Below the pieces are notes generated by a model. That model was given only the letters and a program-made list of their open reading frames with translations. It was not told where the DNA came from and did no database searches. From Lachnospira pectinoschiza (lineage in GTDB: Bacteria > Bacillota > Clostridia > Lachnospirales > Lachnospiraceae), in NCBI RefSeq assembly GCF_900103815.1, contig NZ_FNHZ01000004.1:62001-126000 (forward strand): a stretch of DNA of 64,000 nucleotides, in the 5' to 3' direction. The translations under genes were made by a program, and so were the position numbers. The first letter of the stretch is position 1; each line of letters opens with the position of its first letter. Positions 10,001-18,429 of this stretch are shown in pieces.

Positions 10001-10620
10001 TATGCATACACCTCCTCTAATTTTTCAACAGCTGCCTTAGTAACAACTAATGTATCATACTTAAGAACATCATAAGTATTGATTTCGCTAGTGTTTGAAA
10101 CCTTAGCACCGTTAACGTTTCTACCAGAAAGAACAACGTTCTTGTTCTCTCCTTCAAGAACTACTAAAGCCTTAGAAACCTTAAGGTTGTTTAATACCTC
10201 TACGAATTTCTTTGTCTTTACTTCATCAAGGTTGAATTCATCTAATACAACAACCTTGCTATCAGCTACCTTAGAAGATAAAGCTGAAAGAAGAGCGATT
10301 CTCTTCTCCTTCTTATTCATCTTGAATGAATAATCTCTTGGCTTTGGTGCAAATACAACACCACCGCCTGTCCACTGTGGAGATCTTGTAGAACCCTGTC
10401 TAGCATGACCAGTTCCCTTCTGTCTCCATGGTTTTCTTCCGCCGCCAGATACTTCTGAACGAGTCTTTGCAGACTGTGTTCCCTGACGATTATTTGCAAG
10501 CTGGCTTACAACTGCAAGATGTACAAGATGTTCATTAACTTCAACACCAAATACTGCATCGTTTAATTCGATTGAACCAACTTCTTTGCCTTCAATATTG
10601 TAAACAGATACGTTTGCCAC
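10000..10620 (-). CDS. rplD: 50S ribosomal protein L4
   Basis: Large-subunit protein with a long tunnel loop, 206 aa. In E. coli it is also the repressor of the S10 operon. The loop region [20 protein letters not shown] and [19 protein letters not shown] is conserved. It lies between rplC and rplW, overlapping rplW by one base. The long leader upstream of rpsJ is a candidate target for its feedback. Confidence 0.97.
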   Translation of the reverse strand: MANVSVYNIEGKEVGSIELNDAVFGVEVNEHLVHLAVVSQLANNRQGTQSAKTRSEVSGGGRKPWRQKGTGHARQGSTRSPQWTGGGVVFAPKPRDYSFKMNKKEKRIALLSALSSKVADSKVVVLDEFNLDEVKTKKFVEVLNNLKVSKALVVLEGENKNVVLSGRNVNGAKVSNTSEINTYDVLKYDTLVVTKAAVEKLEEVYA

Positions 10621-10647
10621 TGTTTAGTCCTCCTTCCTTGGTAAAGA

Positions 10648-11283
10648 TTACTTACTAACCTTTACTGTTTCTTTCAAAGTTACTAATGACTTCTTAGGTC
10701 CAGGTACTGCACCCTTAACTAAGATAACGTTATTCTCAACATCAACTCTTACTACTTCAAGATTCTGGATTGTGATTCTCTTAGAACCCATATGTCCAGG
10801 CATTCCTTTTCCCTTGAATACTCTACCAGGTGTTGTTGCTGATCCGTTAGAACCCTGATGTCTGTGGAATTTAGAACCGTGCGCCATAGGACCTCTAGAC
10901 TGTCCTAATCTCTTGATAGCGCCCTGGAAACCTTTACCCTTAGAAATAGCAGTTGCATCTACCTTATCGCCTGCTGCGAAGATATCTGCCTTAATTTCGT
11001 CCTTAACATTGTATTCAGAAGAGTTTTCAAACTTGAATTCTCTAACGAATCTCTTATAAGGAACCTCTGCCTTGTCAAAATGTCCCTTAATTGGCTTGCT
11101 TACGAGCTTTTCTCTGATATCAGCGAAACCAACCTGGACAGCTTCGTAACCGTCGTTTTCGACTGTCTTTACTTGTGTAACAACACAAGGGCCAGCCTGT
11201 AATACAGTTACAGGTGTTAAAACACCATCTTCGTTGAAGATCTGTGTCATTCCGACCTTAGTAGCTAAAATAGCCTTCTTCAT
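10648..11283 (-). CDS. rplC: 50S ribosomal protein L3
   Basis: Early-assembling protein near the peptidyl transferase centre, 211 aa. [20 protein letters not shown] and [15 protein letters not shown] are signatures; the latter contains the site methylated in some bacteria. A good AGGAGGAAAAGAGT precedes the ATG. The gap to rpsJ is 221 bases, unusually long for this pair. Confidence 0.97.
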   Translation of the reverse strand: MKKAILATKVGMTQIFNEDGVLTPVTVLQAGPCVVTQVKTVENDGYEAVQVGFADIREKLVSKPIKGHFDKAEVPYKRFVREFKFENSSEYNVKDEIKADIFAAGDKVDATAISKGKGFQGAIKRLGQSRGPMAHGSKFHRHQGSNGSATTPGRVFKGKGMPGHMGSKRITIQNLEVVRVDVENNVILVKGAVPGPKKSLVTLKETVKVSK

Positions 11284-11504
11284 ACTCTTTTCCTCCTGTT
11301 AAATCTACAGCGGACAAGATGATAAATAAATTCAGCGCATCCTGTCATCCTAGATAAGTTAATATAAGTGGAACCTGCACCACCGTTATAGGAATGCTTT
11401 TGTTGCTTCTATATTAAACCCTTAGGATTAGCTCTCATTGTTATTGAAACTTAAATGTTTCTTGCTGCGTTTTCTTGTTAATCAAGAAAATGTCTTGGCA
11501 ATGA
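11284..11504 (-). promoter_or_regulatory. Structured spacer between rpsJ and rplC
   Basis: 221 bases separate rpsJ and rplC. There is a hairpin TTTTCTTG/CAAGAAAA at about 11470-11490, and a 9-bp stem pairing CATCTTGTC-type with GACAGGATG-type arms at about 11313-11350, immediately upstream of the rplC ribosome binding site. I see no open frame or clear promoter. This may be an RNA control region for the distal operon. The role is inferred. Confidence 0.4.
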
Positions 11505-11819
11505 TTAGTTCATTACCTTAAGGTTGATGAATACACCAGCTGGCATCTCTAACTTAGATAAAGCATCTACTGTCTTCTGAGATGGCTGTAATACATCGAT
11601 AAGTCTCTTATGAGTTCTCTGTTCGAACTGCTCTCTAGAGTCCTTGTACTTATGTACAGCTCTAAGAATTGTAACAACTTCCTTCTTTGTTGGAAGAGGT
11701 ACTGGACCACTAACATTAGCTCCTGTCTTCTTTGCAGTTTCGATGATCTTCTTAGCAGACTGATCGATTAACTGATGATCATAAGCCTTCAAAGTAATTC
11801 TGATTACCTGATTTGCCAT
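11505..11819 (-). CDS. rpsJ: 30S ribosomal protein S10
   Basis: Head protein of the small subunit; the homologue NusE takes part in antitermination. The product is 104 aa starting [20 protein letters not shown]. The [36 protein letters not shown] block is diagnostic. It is the first gene of the S10 operon, behind a leader of about 275 bases. The ATG follows GGAGG with an 11-base spacer. Confidence 0.97.
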   Translation of the reverse strand: MANQVIRITLKAYDHQLIDQSAKKIIETAKKTGANVSGPVPLPTKKEVVTILRAVHKYKDSREQFEQRTHKRLIDVLQPSQKTVDALSKLEMPAGVFINLKVMN

Positions 11820-12095
11820 AAAAAAAGTCGCCTCCTTCGCACTTTATAAATAGTAAGTACGACAAGCGGTGACTGTACACACTCCCACGTGTATCATATT
11901 ATCTCTTAAGAGAAACTTGATTCATCGTGGTCTACTAAAACTGAGTCTTAGTAGCAATTATAGTACAGTGACTTGTCGCCAGATTCTTCGCCGGAATTGC
12001 TTCCAGCCTTGACATTCGCTCCACGGAAAACCTACATTCAAGCTATTGTTCAAATGTAGCAACCTCTCGCTTCACAGCTATCAATGTCACAGCAT
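11820..12095 (-). promoter_or_regulatory. S10 operon leader RNA
   Basis: A leader of about 275 bases with elaborate pairing. CGACAAG and GTGACTGTAC near 11859-11880 pair with GTACAGTGAC and TTGTCG near 11963-11979, closing a multibranch region. Further stems are CTACTAA/TTAGTAG (about 11932-11953) and CTACATT/AATGTAG (about 12031-12059). Such leaders upstream of rpsJ usually carry autogenous control, often by L4. The regulator here is inferred. Confidence 0.6.
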
Positions 12096-12100
12096 GTATA

Positions 12101-12129
12101 AATATACACTAGGAGTATATTATTTGCAA
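12101..12129 (-). promoter_or_regulatory. Promoter of the S10-spc operon
   Basis: Minus-strand TTGCAA (12124-12129), a 17-base spacer and TATATT (12101-12106). Transcription would start near 12093. It is the only good sigma-A match between the rpsJ leader and the terminator of the next gene. Confidence 0.65.
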
Positions 12130-12154
12130 GAATTCTTTTGTATTTTTTTTAGAA

Positions 12155-12208
12155 CAATAAAAAATAAAGCCACGGAACTTTCAAGTTAATTTTCGAAAGC
12201 CCCGTGGC
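12155..12208 (-). terminator. Terminator of the zinc-ribbon gene
   Basis: GCCACGG/CCGTGGC with an inner CTTTC/GAAAG stem is followed on the minus strand by a T-rich run. It closes the 12338-13954 gene just before the S10 promoter. Confidence 0.75.
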
Positions 12209-12230
12209 AATAATAATTATATTCATAGAC

Positions 12231-12260
12231 ACATTTTCATAATAGTTGTAATGAAAATGT
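12231..12260. repeat. Inverted pair of the GAAAATGT word
   Basis: ACATTTTCAT and ATGAAAATGT are perfect 10-bp arms 10 bases apart. Each arm contains GAAAATGT, the core of a 9-mer that is strongly over-represented in this window. It lies between the zinc-ribbon gene and its terminator. Confidence 0.6.
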
Positions 12261-12337
12261 ATTCGCTATATCTAAGTTTACGAATTCCTTCTATAATAAG
12301 TAACCTTTCTTATAAGAAGAAACTCCTTCGCTCCATC

Positions 12338-13954
12338 TTAATAGAAGTAGAAGTTAAGGTAAACATCATCAATTAACCATTCGCCATCTTCATATACATA
12401 ATCGATGTAGTAATAGCTATTGTATGTGTAAGAACCTGACTTTTCTTCTTCAGAGCCGTATCCTGTATACTTGTACTTACCTGAAAGTGTATAGCCAAGA
12501 TAAATTCTCATCTTTGGAGCACCTTCATCAGTTAATGTAAAGTACTTTGTACCAACAGTAGGCTTAATAGCTGAAAGATCATAAGATGTAACATCTCTAG
12601 TATATAAAGAACCAGATGCTGAATGGAAATCCTCAACTAAATCATTATACTCATCCTCAACATCAGCCTCAGAAGATACTAAGCTCTTAATGTCGCTATA
12701 ACTCTTCTTCTCGTAAGCAGCCTTAGCAATAGTTGCAATGTCTGACTGAGCCTTTTCCATTGCAGCCTTTTCAGCATCATCTGTAAAGCTTAAATCAGAG
12801 TAAGAAATAGACTTAACGCTTTCATCATAAGAAACACTGATTGTTGTCTCGTAATCCTCAGCTACATCACTTGTAAGCTTAATCTTATTATCACCTGCGA
12901 AAATGTATGGAATAACGTAAGAATCATAATAAGAACCGTAGCTTGAGTTATCAGCCTTGATGTAATCAGACTTAACCTCAACACCATTGATTGATAATGT
13001 ACAACCCTTAGGAACCTGGATTGTTGTGTCTTTGTAAACAAGGCCTTCTGATGAAACCTTATACTTCTTAAAGAAGAGTAAGTACTTGTCGTTAGTCTGT
13101 GAAAGAACGTAAGTACTCTGGTTGCCATTGCTTGTAGCTGTTGAATAAGTAACCTTAACAGTTACGCTACCCTTTGTGCTACCAGCTGTGCTGTAAGCGT
13201 CAGAAACTGTAATACCAGTAACCTTCTCACCTGTTGCATCAGCATGTGCATTAATTAAAGCTTCCTTAGTTAAGAACTCGCTATCAGGAAGGTTAATTAA
13301 ATCGTAAGCTGTATCCCAGTCACACTGCTCAATAGCTGTAACATACTTCTTAGCTGTCTTCTTGTAATCAACACCAGCCTTACCAATAGAAACAAATGCA
13401 ACGATAGCTACAATAACAGCAACAACTGCTACTGCAATACCAACGATCTTCTTGTTAAGCTTAAATGGCTTAGCAGGCTGCTGCTGATATGGAGCCTGGT
13501 TGTAACCATTGTTAGCATAGTTAGGAGCATAACCATTATTAAAGTTCTGATTTGCATTTGGATCAAATCCATTGTTAAAGTTCTGGTTTGCGTTTGGATC
13601 AAATCCGTTGTTAAAGTTCTGGTTTGCGTTTGGATCAAATCCATTGTTAAAGTTCTGGTTTGCGTTTGGATCAAATCCGTTAGCAAAGCCCTGAGCTTCC
13701 TGAACTGGCTGAGCTTCCTGATTTACAAAAGCATCTGTAGCCTGATTAGCTACTTCATCTACTGCTTCTGTAGCCTGATTAGCTACTTCATCTACTGTAT
13801 CTGCTGCCTGATTAGCAACATCTGCAGCCTCAGCTGTTTCATTAGCAGCTGCATTTAATGTTTCGTTAAAGTCATCAAGATTTAATTTTGTTCCGCAGTT
13901 TCCACAGAATACTGCATCGTCTTCATTCTTAGTTCCACAATTAGGACAAAACAT
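12338..13954 (-). CDS. Zinc-ribbon membrane-anchored protein
   Basis: Protein of 538 aa of unknown function. It has an N-terminal zinc ribbon with Cys3, Cys6, Cys17 and Cys20 (CPNC/CGNC), then a low-complexity acidic and Asn-rich region. That region has three copies of a VDEVANQAT-like unit (about 48-76) and four exact 12-residue GFDPNANQNFNN units (93-140). One transmembrane segment follows at about 170-190, then an extracytoplasmic region of about 345 aa. The layout resembles TcaA/YvbJ-type zinc-ribbon proteins, which have NTF2-like outer domains; that link is inferred. The start follows GGGAGG. It is monocistronic, between its own promoter and terminator. Confidence 0.75.
   Translation of the reverse strand: MFCPNCGTKNEDDAVFCGNCGTKLNLDDFNETLNAAANETAEAADVANQAADTVDEVANQATEAVDEVANQATDAFVNQEAQPVQEAQGFANGFDPNANQNFNNGFDPNANQNFNNGFDPNANQNFNNGFDPNANQNFNNGYAPNYANNGYNQAPYQQQPAKPFKLNKKIVGIAVAVVAVIVAIVAFVSIGKAGVDYKKTAKKYVTAIEQCDWDTAYDLINLPDSEFLTKEALINAHADATGEKVTGITVSDAYSTAGSTKGSVTVKVTYSTATSNGNQSTYVLSQTNDKYLLFFKKYKVSSEGLVYKDTTIQVPKGCTLSINGVEVKSDYIKADNSSYGSYYDSYVIPYIFAGDNKIKLTSDVAEDYETTISVSYDESVKSISYSDLSFTDDAEKAAMEKAQSDIATIAKAAYEKKSYSDIKSLVSSEADVEDEYNDLVEDFHSASGSLYTRDVTSYDLSAIKPTVGTKYFTLTDEGAPKMRIYLGYTLSGKYKYTGYGSEEEKSGSYTYNSYYYIDYVYEDGEWLIDDVYLNFYFY
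13535..13678 (-). repeat. Four 36-bp tandem coding repeats
   Basis: Four consecutive 36-bp units, nearly identical at the DNA level, encode GFDPNANQNFNN. Copy number is likely to vary between strains by slippage. They lie in the linker between zinc ribbon and membrane segment, so length change would be tolerated. Confidence 0.9.
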
Positions 13955-14113
13955 ATAAATCCTCCCATATTATTACTTTTTTGATCTCATTAAACCTCTT
14001 CATTAAGAAAGCTCAGACGCCACCTAAACCCTCACAAGTAAACATAAATAAGCCATTAAGTGCACTCTTAATGTATAAGCCCCTCATAATAAAGTTTTAT
14101 AAAATCTTTAGAA

Positions 14114-14142
14114 ATGATAACATGAACCTCCATCTATTTCAA
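14114..14142 (-). promoter_or_regulatory. Promoter of the zinc-ribbon gene
   Basis: Minus-strand TTGAAA (14137-14142), 17 bases, TATCAT (14114-14119), just past the ABC-F stop. The leader contains a CATTAAG/CTTAATG hairpin at about 14052-14071. Confidence 0.55.
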
Positions 14143-14144
14143 GA

Positions 14145-15968
14145 CTAATTACCATTTATTTCATCATTTAATTCATTCAAATAAACCCAACGGTCCATTT
14201 TTTCCGAAAGAAGCGTTTCCTTTTCCTCTTTTTCCTTAGTAAGTTCGTTAAGCTTTACAAAGTCAGTAGCACACTTAAGTATAAGCCCATCGATTTCCGC
14301 AATTCTGTCCTCTAATTTTGCGATGTCATCATCAATAGTTTCGAACTCCTTCTTCTCAGCATAGCTAAACTTCCTGCTGTGAGACTTGTTAGCCTTGTAT
14401 TCGTTAGCCGCCTCAAGGTTTCTGGCATTTGAAAATGTATTGTTAATAGTAGAGTCAGCTCTTGCCCCGTTCTCTAACAACTTGCCAGCCATAACGGCCT
14501 TGTCCCTGTAATCGGAATAGCCACCCTCGTACTGGCTTAGGTGTCCATTTTCAAAAGCAAAAATTCTATCCACCACTCTATCAAGGAAGTAGCGGTCATG
14601 AGAAACCACAATGACAATGCCCGCAAAGCCATCAAGGTACTCCTCCAAAATCTCAAGAGTCTCAATATCCAAATCATTAGTCGGCTCATCAAGAATAAGC
14701 ACATTTGGCGCACTCATAAGCACCGACAAAAGATAGAGTCGTCTCTTCTCGCCACCAGAAAGCTTACGAATAGGTGTCCACTGCTGCTTAGGCCCAAAAA
14801 GGAACTTCTCACACATCTGAGAAGCAGTGGCCTTACCCTCAGCGGTTGTGACATACTCGCCGATAGAACGCACAAATTCAAGCACTGTAGCATTTTCATC
14901 AAGAGGCTCATTCTCCTGCATAAAGTAGCCAATGCGCACCGTTTCGCCAATCTCCACGCTACCACTATCAGGCTCTAGCTCCCCTGTGATAATCTTCATT
15001 AAAGTAGATTTTCCGCAGCCGTTACTACCAATGATACCGATTCTATCATCTTTTAAGAAAATGTATTCAAAGTCAGAAAACAGCTTCTTATCCCCGAAGG
15101 CCTTGCCCACGTTGTGAAGCTCAATGGTCTTATTTCCTAGGCGAGTTCCCACCGAACTCATAATAAGGTCCGACTTCATAAACTTCGCTCTCGCCTCACG
15201 AGAAGCCTGCTTCATATCCTCATATCTATCAATTCTTGCCTGCTGCTTAGTAGAACGAGCAAGGGCACCACGCTTAATCCACTCTAGCTCCCTGCGAAGA
15301 GTGTTCTGACGCTTCTTCTCAGTGGCGCGCTCCATCTCCTCCCTCTGAGTCTTAAGCTCAAGAAAGCCAGAATAGTTGCTGTCATACTCGTAAAGATTTG
15401 CATAATCAAGCTCCACGATCTTGTTTGTTACATTATCAAGGAAATATCTGTCGTGAGTAACCATAATAAGCTCGCCCTTAAAGGCCTTAATATAGTCCTC
15501 AAGCCAAATAACCATCTCATTATCAAGGTGGTTTGTAGGCTCATCTAAAATTAAAACCTCGCTAGGCTCAAGGATTGCCTTACAAAGCGCCACCCTCTTT
15601 TTAAGGCCACCAGAAAGCAAGCTAATAGACTTGTCAAAATCAGGCACCCCAAGCTTATTTAAAATTTCCTTAGCCTCCGCCTCAGTGGCATTGTGCTTAC
15701 CACGCATACAATAAGAAAGAACTGTTTCATTTTCAAGGAAGTTTGGCATCTGTTCAAGATATGTAACATTTACCCCATTACCCTTAACCACCTTGCCGGA
15801 ATCTGCCTCCTCAAGGCCTGCGATGATTTTTAAAAATGTAGACTTACCCGTACCGTTAACGCCAATGACGCCGATTTTGTCGCCCTTGTTAATACCAAGA
15901 GATACATTTTTAAAAAGATCCTTCTCTCCATAAGTCTTAGATATATTCTCAACGTTTAAAATATTCAT
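14145..15968 (-). CDS. ABC-F family ATPase, Uup-like
   Basis: Soluble tandem ABC ATPase that acts on ribosomes or DNA intermediates and not in transport. The product is 607 aa from MNILNVENISKTYG; the ATG follows GAAAGG. NBD1 has GVNGTGKST (36-44), signature LSGG (118-121) and LILDEPTNHLD (139-149). The interdomain linker carries the basic RRELEWIKRGALARSTKQQA segment. NBD2 has GSNGCGKST, LSGGEKRRL and LILDEPTNDLD. A C-terminal coiled coil (about 535-600) matches the Uup subgroup. No transmembrane segment is present. It could instead be an antibiotic-resistance ABC-F, since its leader holds a terminator-like hairpin; the linker favours Uup. Confidence 0.88.
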   Translation of the reverse strand: MNILNVENISKTYGEKDLFKNVSLGINKGDKIGVIGVNGTGKSTFLKIIAGLEEADSGKVVKGNGVNVTYLEQMPNFLENETVLSYCMRGKHNATEAEAKEILNKLGVPDFDKSISLLSGGLKKRVALCKAILEPSEVLILDEPTNHLDNEMVIWLEDYIKAFKGELIMVTHDRYFLDNVTNKIVELDYANLYEYDSNYSGFLELKTQREEMERATEKKRQNTLRRELEWIKRGALARSTKQQARIDRYEDMKQASREARAKFMKSDLIMSSVGTRLGNKTIELHNVGKAFGDKKLFSDFEYIFLKDDRIGIIGSNGCGKSTLMKIITGELEPDSGSVEIGETVRIGYFMQENEPLDENATVLEFVRSIGEYVTTAEGKATASQMCEKFLFGPKQQWTPIRKLSGGEKRRLYLLSVLMSAPNVLILDEPTNDLDIETLEILEEYLDGFAGIVIVVSHDRYFLDRVVDRIFAFENGHLSQYEGGYSDYRDKAVMAGKLLENGARADSTINNTFSNARNLEAANEYKANKSHSRKFSYAEKKEFETIDDDIAKLEDRIAEIDGLILKCATDFVKLNELTKEKEEKETLLSEKMDRWVYLNELNDEINGN

Positions 15969-16025
15969 ATATAAACCTTTCCACAAAGAAATTGCTTCTT
16001 ATATTATTTATTAACATTATTTTTG

Positions 16026-16103
16026 AAAAAATGTGACTAACCAGCAAGGCAAAGCCCCCAGTCAATCACACCTATGATAAGCTATAAAAAAGATTTCTGT
16101 CAA
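16026..16103 (-). promoter_or_regulatory. ABC-F promoter and 5' terminator-like hairpin
   Basis: The promoter is TTGACA (16098-16103), 18 bases, TATCAT (16074-16079) on the minus strand. The transcript would begin at a 13-bp stem (16058-16070 with 16032-16044, including several G-U pairs), followed directly by six T. This looks like an intrinsic terminator or attenuator at the very 5' end of the message, before the coding start at 15968. Confidence 0.6.
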
Positions 16104-16117
16104 TTGCAAAGATTGAT

Positions 16118-16146
16118 TTGCTTAAAAGTTCACTATCATATATAAT
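16118..16146 (+). promoter_or_regulatory. Promoter of the methyltransferase gene
   Basis: TTGCTT (16118-16123), 17 bases, perfect TATAAT (16141-16146), divergent from the ABC-F promoter. Confidence 0.65.
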
Positions 16147-16226
16147 CTTTAGTGCGTAAAAAGATAACTAACATTTTGGCAGAGGCCAATTTGTTTTAAT
16201 AAATCGTTAGAAGAAAGAAGGATACT

Positions 16227-17132
16227 ATGTTTATAGCCAATAATTGGAAAGAATACGACGTTATTGACACATCAAAGGGTGAGAAGCTTGAAAGCTGGGG
16301 CGGATATTTGCTCGTGCGTCCGGACCCACAGGTAATCTGGGACACTCCAAAGAAGGAATACGGCTGGAAGCACATGAACGGTCACTACCACAGAAGCTCG
16401 AAGGGCGGCGGAGAATGGGAATTCTTCGACCTACCTCAGCAGTGGCAGATTAACTACGAATTGCCAATAGGAAAGAAGCTTACATTTAACTTAAAGCCTT
16501 TCTCCTTCAAGCACACAGGCCTATTCCCAGAGCAGGCTGCCAACTGGGACTGGTTCTCAACACTCATATATAATAAGAAGAAAGCCAATCCAGATAAGGA
16601 AATCAAGGTACTTAACCTCTTCGCCTACACAGGTGGTGCAACTCTTGCCGCTGCCGCTGCCGGCGCTAAGGTAACTCACGTAGATGCCTCTAAGGGTATG
16701 GTTAACTGGGCTAAGGAAAATGCTGCAAGTTCCGGACTATCTGATGCCCCTATTAGATGGCTCGTAGACGACTGTGTTAAATTTGTAGAACGTGAAATCA
16801 GACGTGGAAACACATACGATGCAATCATCATGGACCCACCATCATACGGTCGTGGACCTAAGGGCGAAATTTGGAAGATTGAAGAATCCATCCACAATCT
16901 CGTTAAGATTTGTATGCAGATTCTAAACGACGATCCGCTATTCTTCCTTATTAATTCATACACAACAGGCCTTCAGCCAGCTGTTTTAACTTACATGTTA
17001 AAGACTGAGTTAAAGGACGTCCTAGATAAGAATCCTAATGCCTTTGTAGACTCTCAGGAAGTTGGCCTTCCAGTAAGCTCAAACGGACTCGTGCTTCCTT
17101 GTGGCGCTAGTGGTCGTTTTGAAAATGCATAA
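16227..17132 (+). CDS. Class I SAM methyltransferase, rRNA-type
   Basis: Cytoplasmic SAM-dependent methyltransferase of 301 aa in the RlmI-like family. SAM motif I is LNLFAYTGGATL (129-140), with the acidic HVDAS after strand 2 (151-155). The catalytic DPPSYG motif at 203-208 fits methylation of a nucleobase. The N-terminal part (1-110) is a small beta-rich region and not the full PUA domain of E. coli RlmI. A 23S rRNA substrate is likely by family but unproven. The ATG follows AGAAGAAAGAAGG. It is monocistronic, convergent with the Gx gene, and ends at a bidirectional terminator. Confidence 0.8.
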   Translation: MFIANNWKEYDVIDTSKGEKLESWGGYLLVRPDPQVIWDTPKKEYGWKHMNGHYHRSSKGGGEWEFFDLPQQWQINYELPIGKKLTFNLKPFSFKHTGLFPEQAANWDWFSTLIYNKKKANPDKEIKVLNLFAYTGGATLAAAAAGAKVTHVDASKGMVNWAKENAASSGLSDAPIRWLVDDCVKFVEREIRRGNTYDAIIMDPPSYGRGPKGEIWKIEESIHNLVKICMQILNDDPLFFLINSYTTGLQPAVLTYMLKTELKDVLDKNPNAFVDSQEVGLPVSSNGLVLPCGASGRFENA

Positions 17133-17145
17133 TCGTCGGTAATGT

Positions 17146-17299
17146 CAAGACTCGCTCGCGAGTCTTGCGCGCCGGATTCGGGTCTGCTTCAGCAGACAAA
17201 TTCCTGTCCGAATCCGTGCGCATCCTTGCGGAGCGTTTAACTCAGTCGGAGAAATCCACCACCTACACTAACGAGGTGGTGGATTTCTCCGACTGGGTT
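17146..17299. repeat. Hairpin-dense intergenic element
   Basis: Three consecutive palindromic blocks. The first is CAAGACTCG/CGAGTCTTG (17146-17167). The second is CGGATTCGG/CCGAATCCG (17173-17216) enclosing GTCTGC/GCAGAC. The third is a 26-bp stem at 17239-17264 with 17274-17299, complete apart from one T-G pair. Its arm TTTAACTCAGTCGGAG recurs at 61641-61656 beside the flagellin repeats, so this is probably a member of a dispersed repeat family. Confidence 0.7.
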
Positions 17300-17334
17300 A
17301 AATGCAATAATTAATTTTAGAATTAAATGAACTT

Positions 17335-17374
17335 AAAATCCCTATCACAAATTTACTGTGATAGGGATTTTTTT
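17335..17374. terminator. Bidirectional terminator
   Basis: AAAATCCCTATCACA and TGTGATAGGGATTTT form a 15-bp stem with a 7-base loop and a T-run on the plus strand, A/T-rich on both sides. It separates the convergent methyltransferase and Gx genes. Confidence 0.9.
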
Positions 17375-17413
17375 CTTCTATATTTATCTAACTGTTTTTT
17401 TCTAGCTTACCCT

Positions 17414-17923
17414 CTAGTTAAGCTCATTAGTTAGCTTTCTTGGAATCTTCTTTTCTGCAAAGTAGCAGGCAAAGCCTGTAAACAAGCCGGTAATGATACC
17501 GCTAATTATAAGGAAAGGAATGTAGGCGAAGATGCCAGACATTTTCAAAACAAAAAATGCTGCAAGAATCTGACCTACGTTGTGGGCAATGGCACCAAAG
17601 ACGCTAGTGATAAATAAAAACTCGCCTCTTAGAATAAAGTTTATAATTGCCATTACAATTAGGCATAAAAAGCCACCGGCAATGGAGTATGTAAAGGATA
17701 CTATTTGTCCTGCAAATATTGAGGCAAGTATTACTCTCATTATAAGGACGATAGCCGCCTCCTTTGCTCCATGTCGTTTTATTACAAAAAGTGTCACGAT
17801 ATTAGATAGACCAAGTTTCACTCCGGGAATTGGCACAACTGTTGGTATTGCTGATTCTATTACGAAAATTGTTAGGGCTATAGTTGTATATAGGGCTAAC
17901 AATGTGATTTTTCTAACTGACAT
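17414..17923 (-). CDS. Gx family membrane protein, EetB-like
   Basis: Integral membrane protein of 169 aa with about five hydrophobic helices. It belongs to the family annotated as Gx transporter or heptaprenyl diphosphate synthase component I (PGVKLGLSNIVTLFVIKRHG is its hallmark). In Listeria the family member EetB sits with EetA in the extracellular electron transfer locus. Here it follows an EetA-like gene by 9 bases and an ApbE gene, supporting the same role in quinone or flavin electron export. That role is inferred from context. It is the last gene of the redox cluster. Confidence 0.75.
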   Translation of the reverse strand: MSVRKITLLALYTTIALTIFVIESAIPTVVPIPGVKLGLSNIVTLFVIKRHGAKEAAIVLIMRVILASIFAGQIVSFTYSIAGGFLCLIVMAIINFILRGEFLFITSVFGAIAHNVGQILAAFFVLKMSGIFAYIPFLIISGIITGLFTGFACYFAEKKIPRKLTNELN

Positions 17924-17932
17924 AAAAACTCC

Positions 17933-18412
17933 TTACTGGGCAACCCCATCGTATTCAAGATTACTGTCTTCTTTAGAATTCTTAACCTCGATTACAAGTT
18001 CATTTGGAAGGCAAGTTATGGGAACTAGGCCATTTCTTATAAAGCCTGTGTTCATGCAGACGTGATCTGGACAAGAGGCCTCTATGATTCCGATGCTGCC
18101 ATCTGTTGTTACCTTTACAATATTATAACCCCCGTCTTCTGAGTCAATTCTAAATTCATAGTCTTCCTTCACGTTGGTTAGGTCTACCACTTTAATAAGT
18201 TCGTTGTTTTGGTAAATGTAGGCATAGCTGCCATCTGTCGCTTCCCTGTTCATTATGTAAAGGCTAAGTCCCGCCCCTAGTCCAATTACAAGGATTAGAA
18301 GAGATAATATAATTGCGATTTTCTTAGTACTAGCTTTAGATTTCTCTTTAGATTTATCTTTAGAGCTGTCTGCCTTTTTCATTTCCTTCATGTCCTTTTT
18401 ATTCAAATCCAT
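17933..18412 (-). CDS. NusG domain II protein, EetA-like
   Basis: Membrane-anchored extracytoplasmic protein of 159 aa. It has a Lys-rich cytoplasmic tail (1-30), one transmembrane helix (about 32-53), and a NusG-II domain carrying SCPDHVC and ITCLPNELVI (Cys114, Cys119, Cys134). The conserved cysteines suggest a redox or metal role. Despite the name, the domain is not the transcription factor NusG (that is at 41532-42065). Listeria EetA has this architecture and the same neighbour. The start follows AAAGGAGATAAT. Confidence 0.78.
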   Translation of the reverse strand: MDLNKKDMKEMKKADSSKDKSKEKSKASTKKIAIILSLLILVIGLGAGLSLYIMNREATDGSYAYIYQNNELIKVVDLTNVKEDYEFRIDSEDGGYNIVKVTTDGSIGIIEASCPDHVCMNTGFIRNGLVPITCLPNELVIEVKNSKEDSNLEYDGVAQ

Positions 18413-18429
18413 ATTATCTCCTTTCTAAA

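Noticed and set aside
13429..13686. Threonine-rich repeated frame inside the zinc-ribbon gene, and a CRISPR-like look of the 36-bp units
   Set aside because: The repeats are coding in the main frame, have no spacers, and no cas gene is near.
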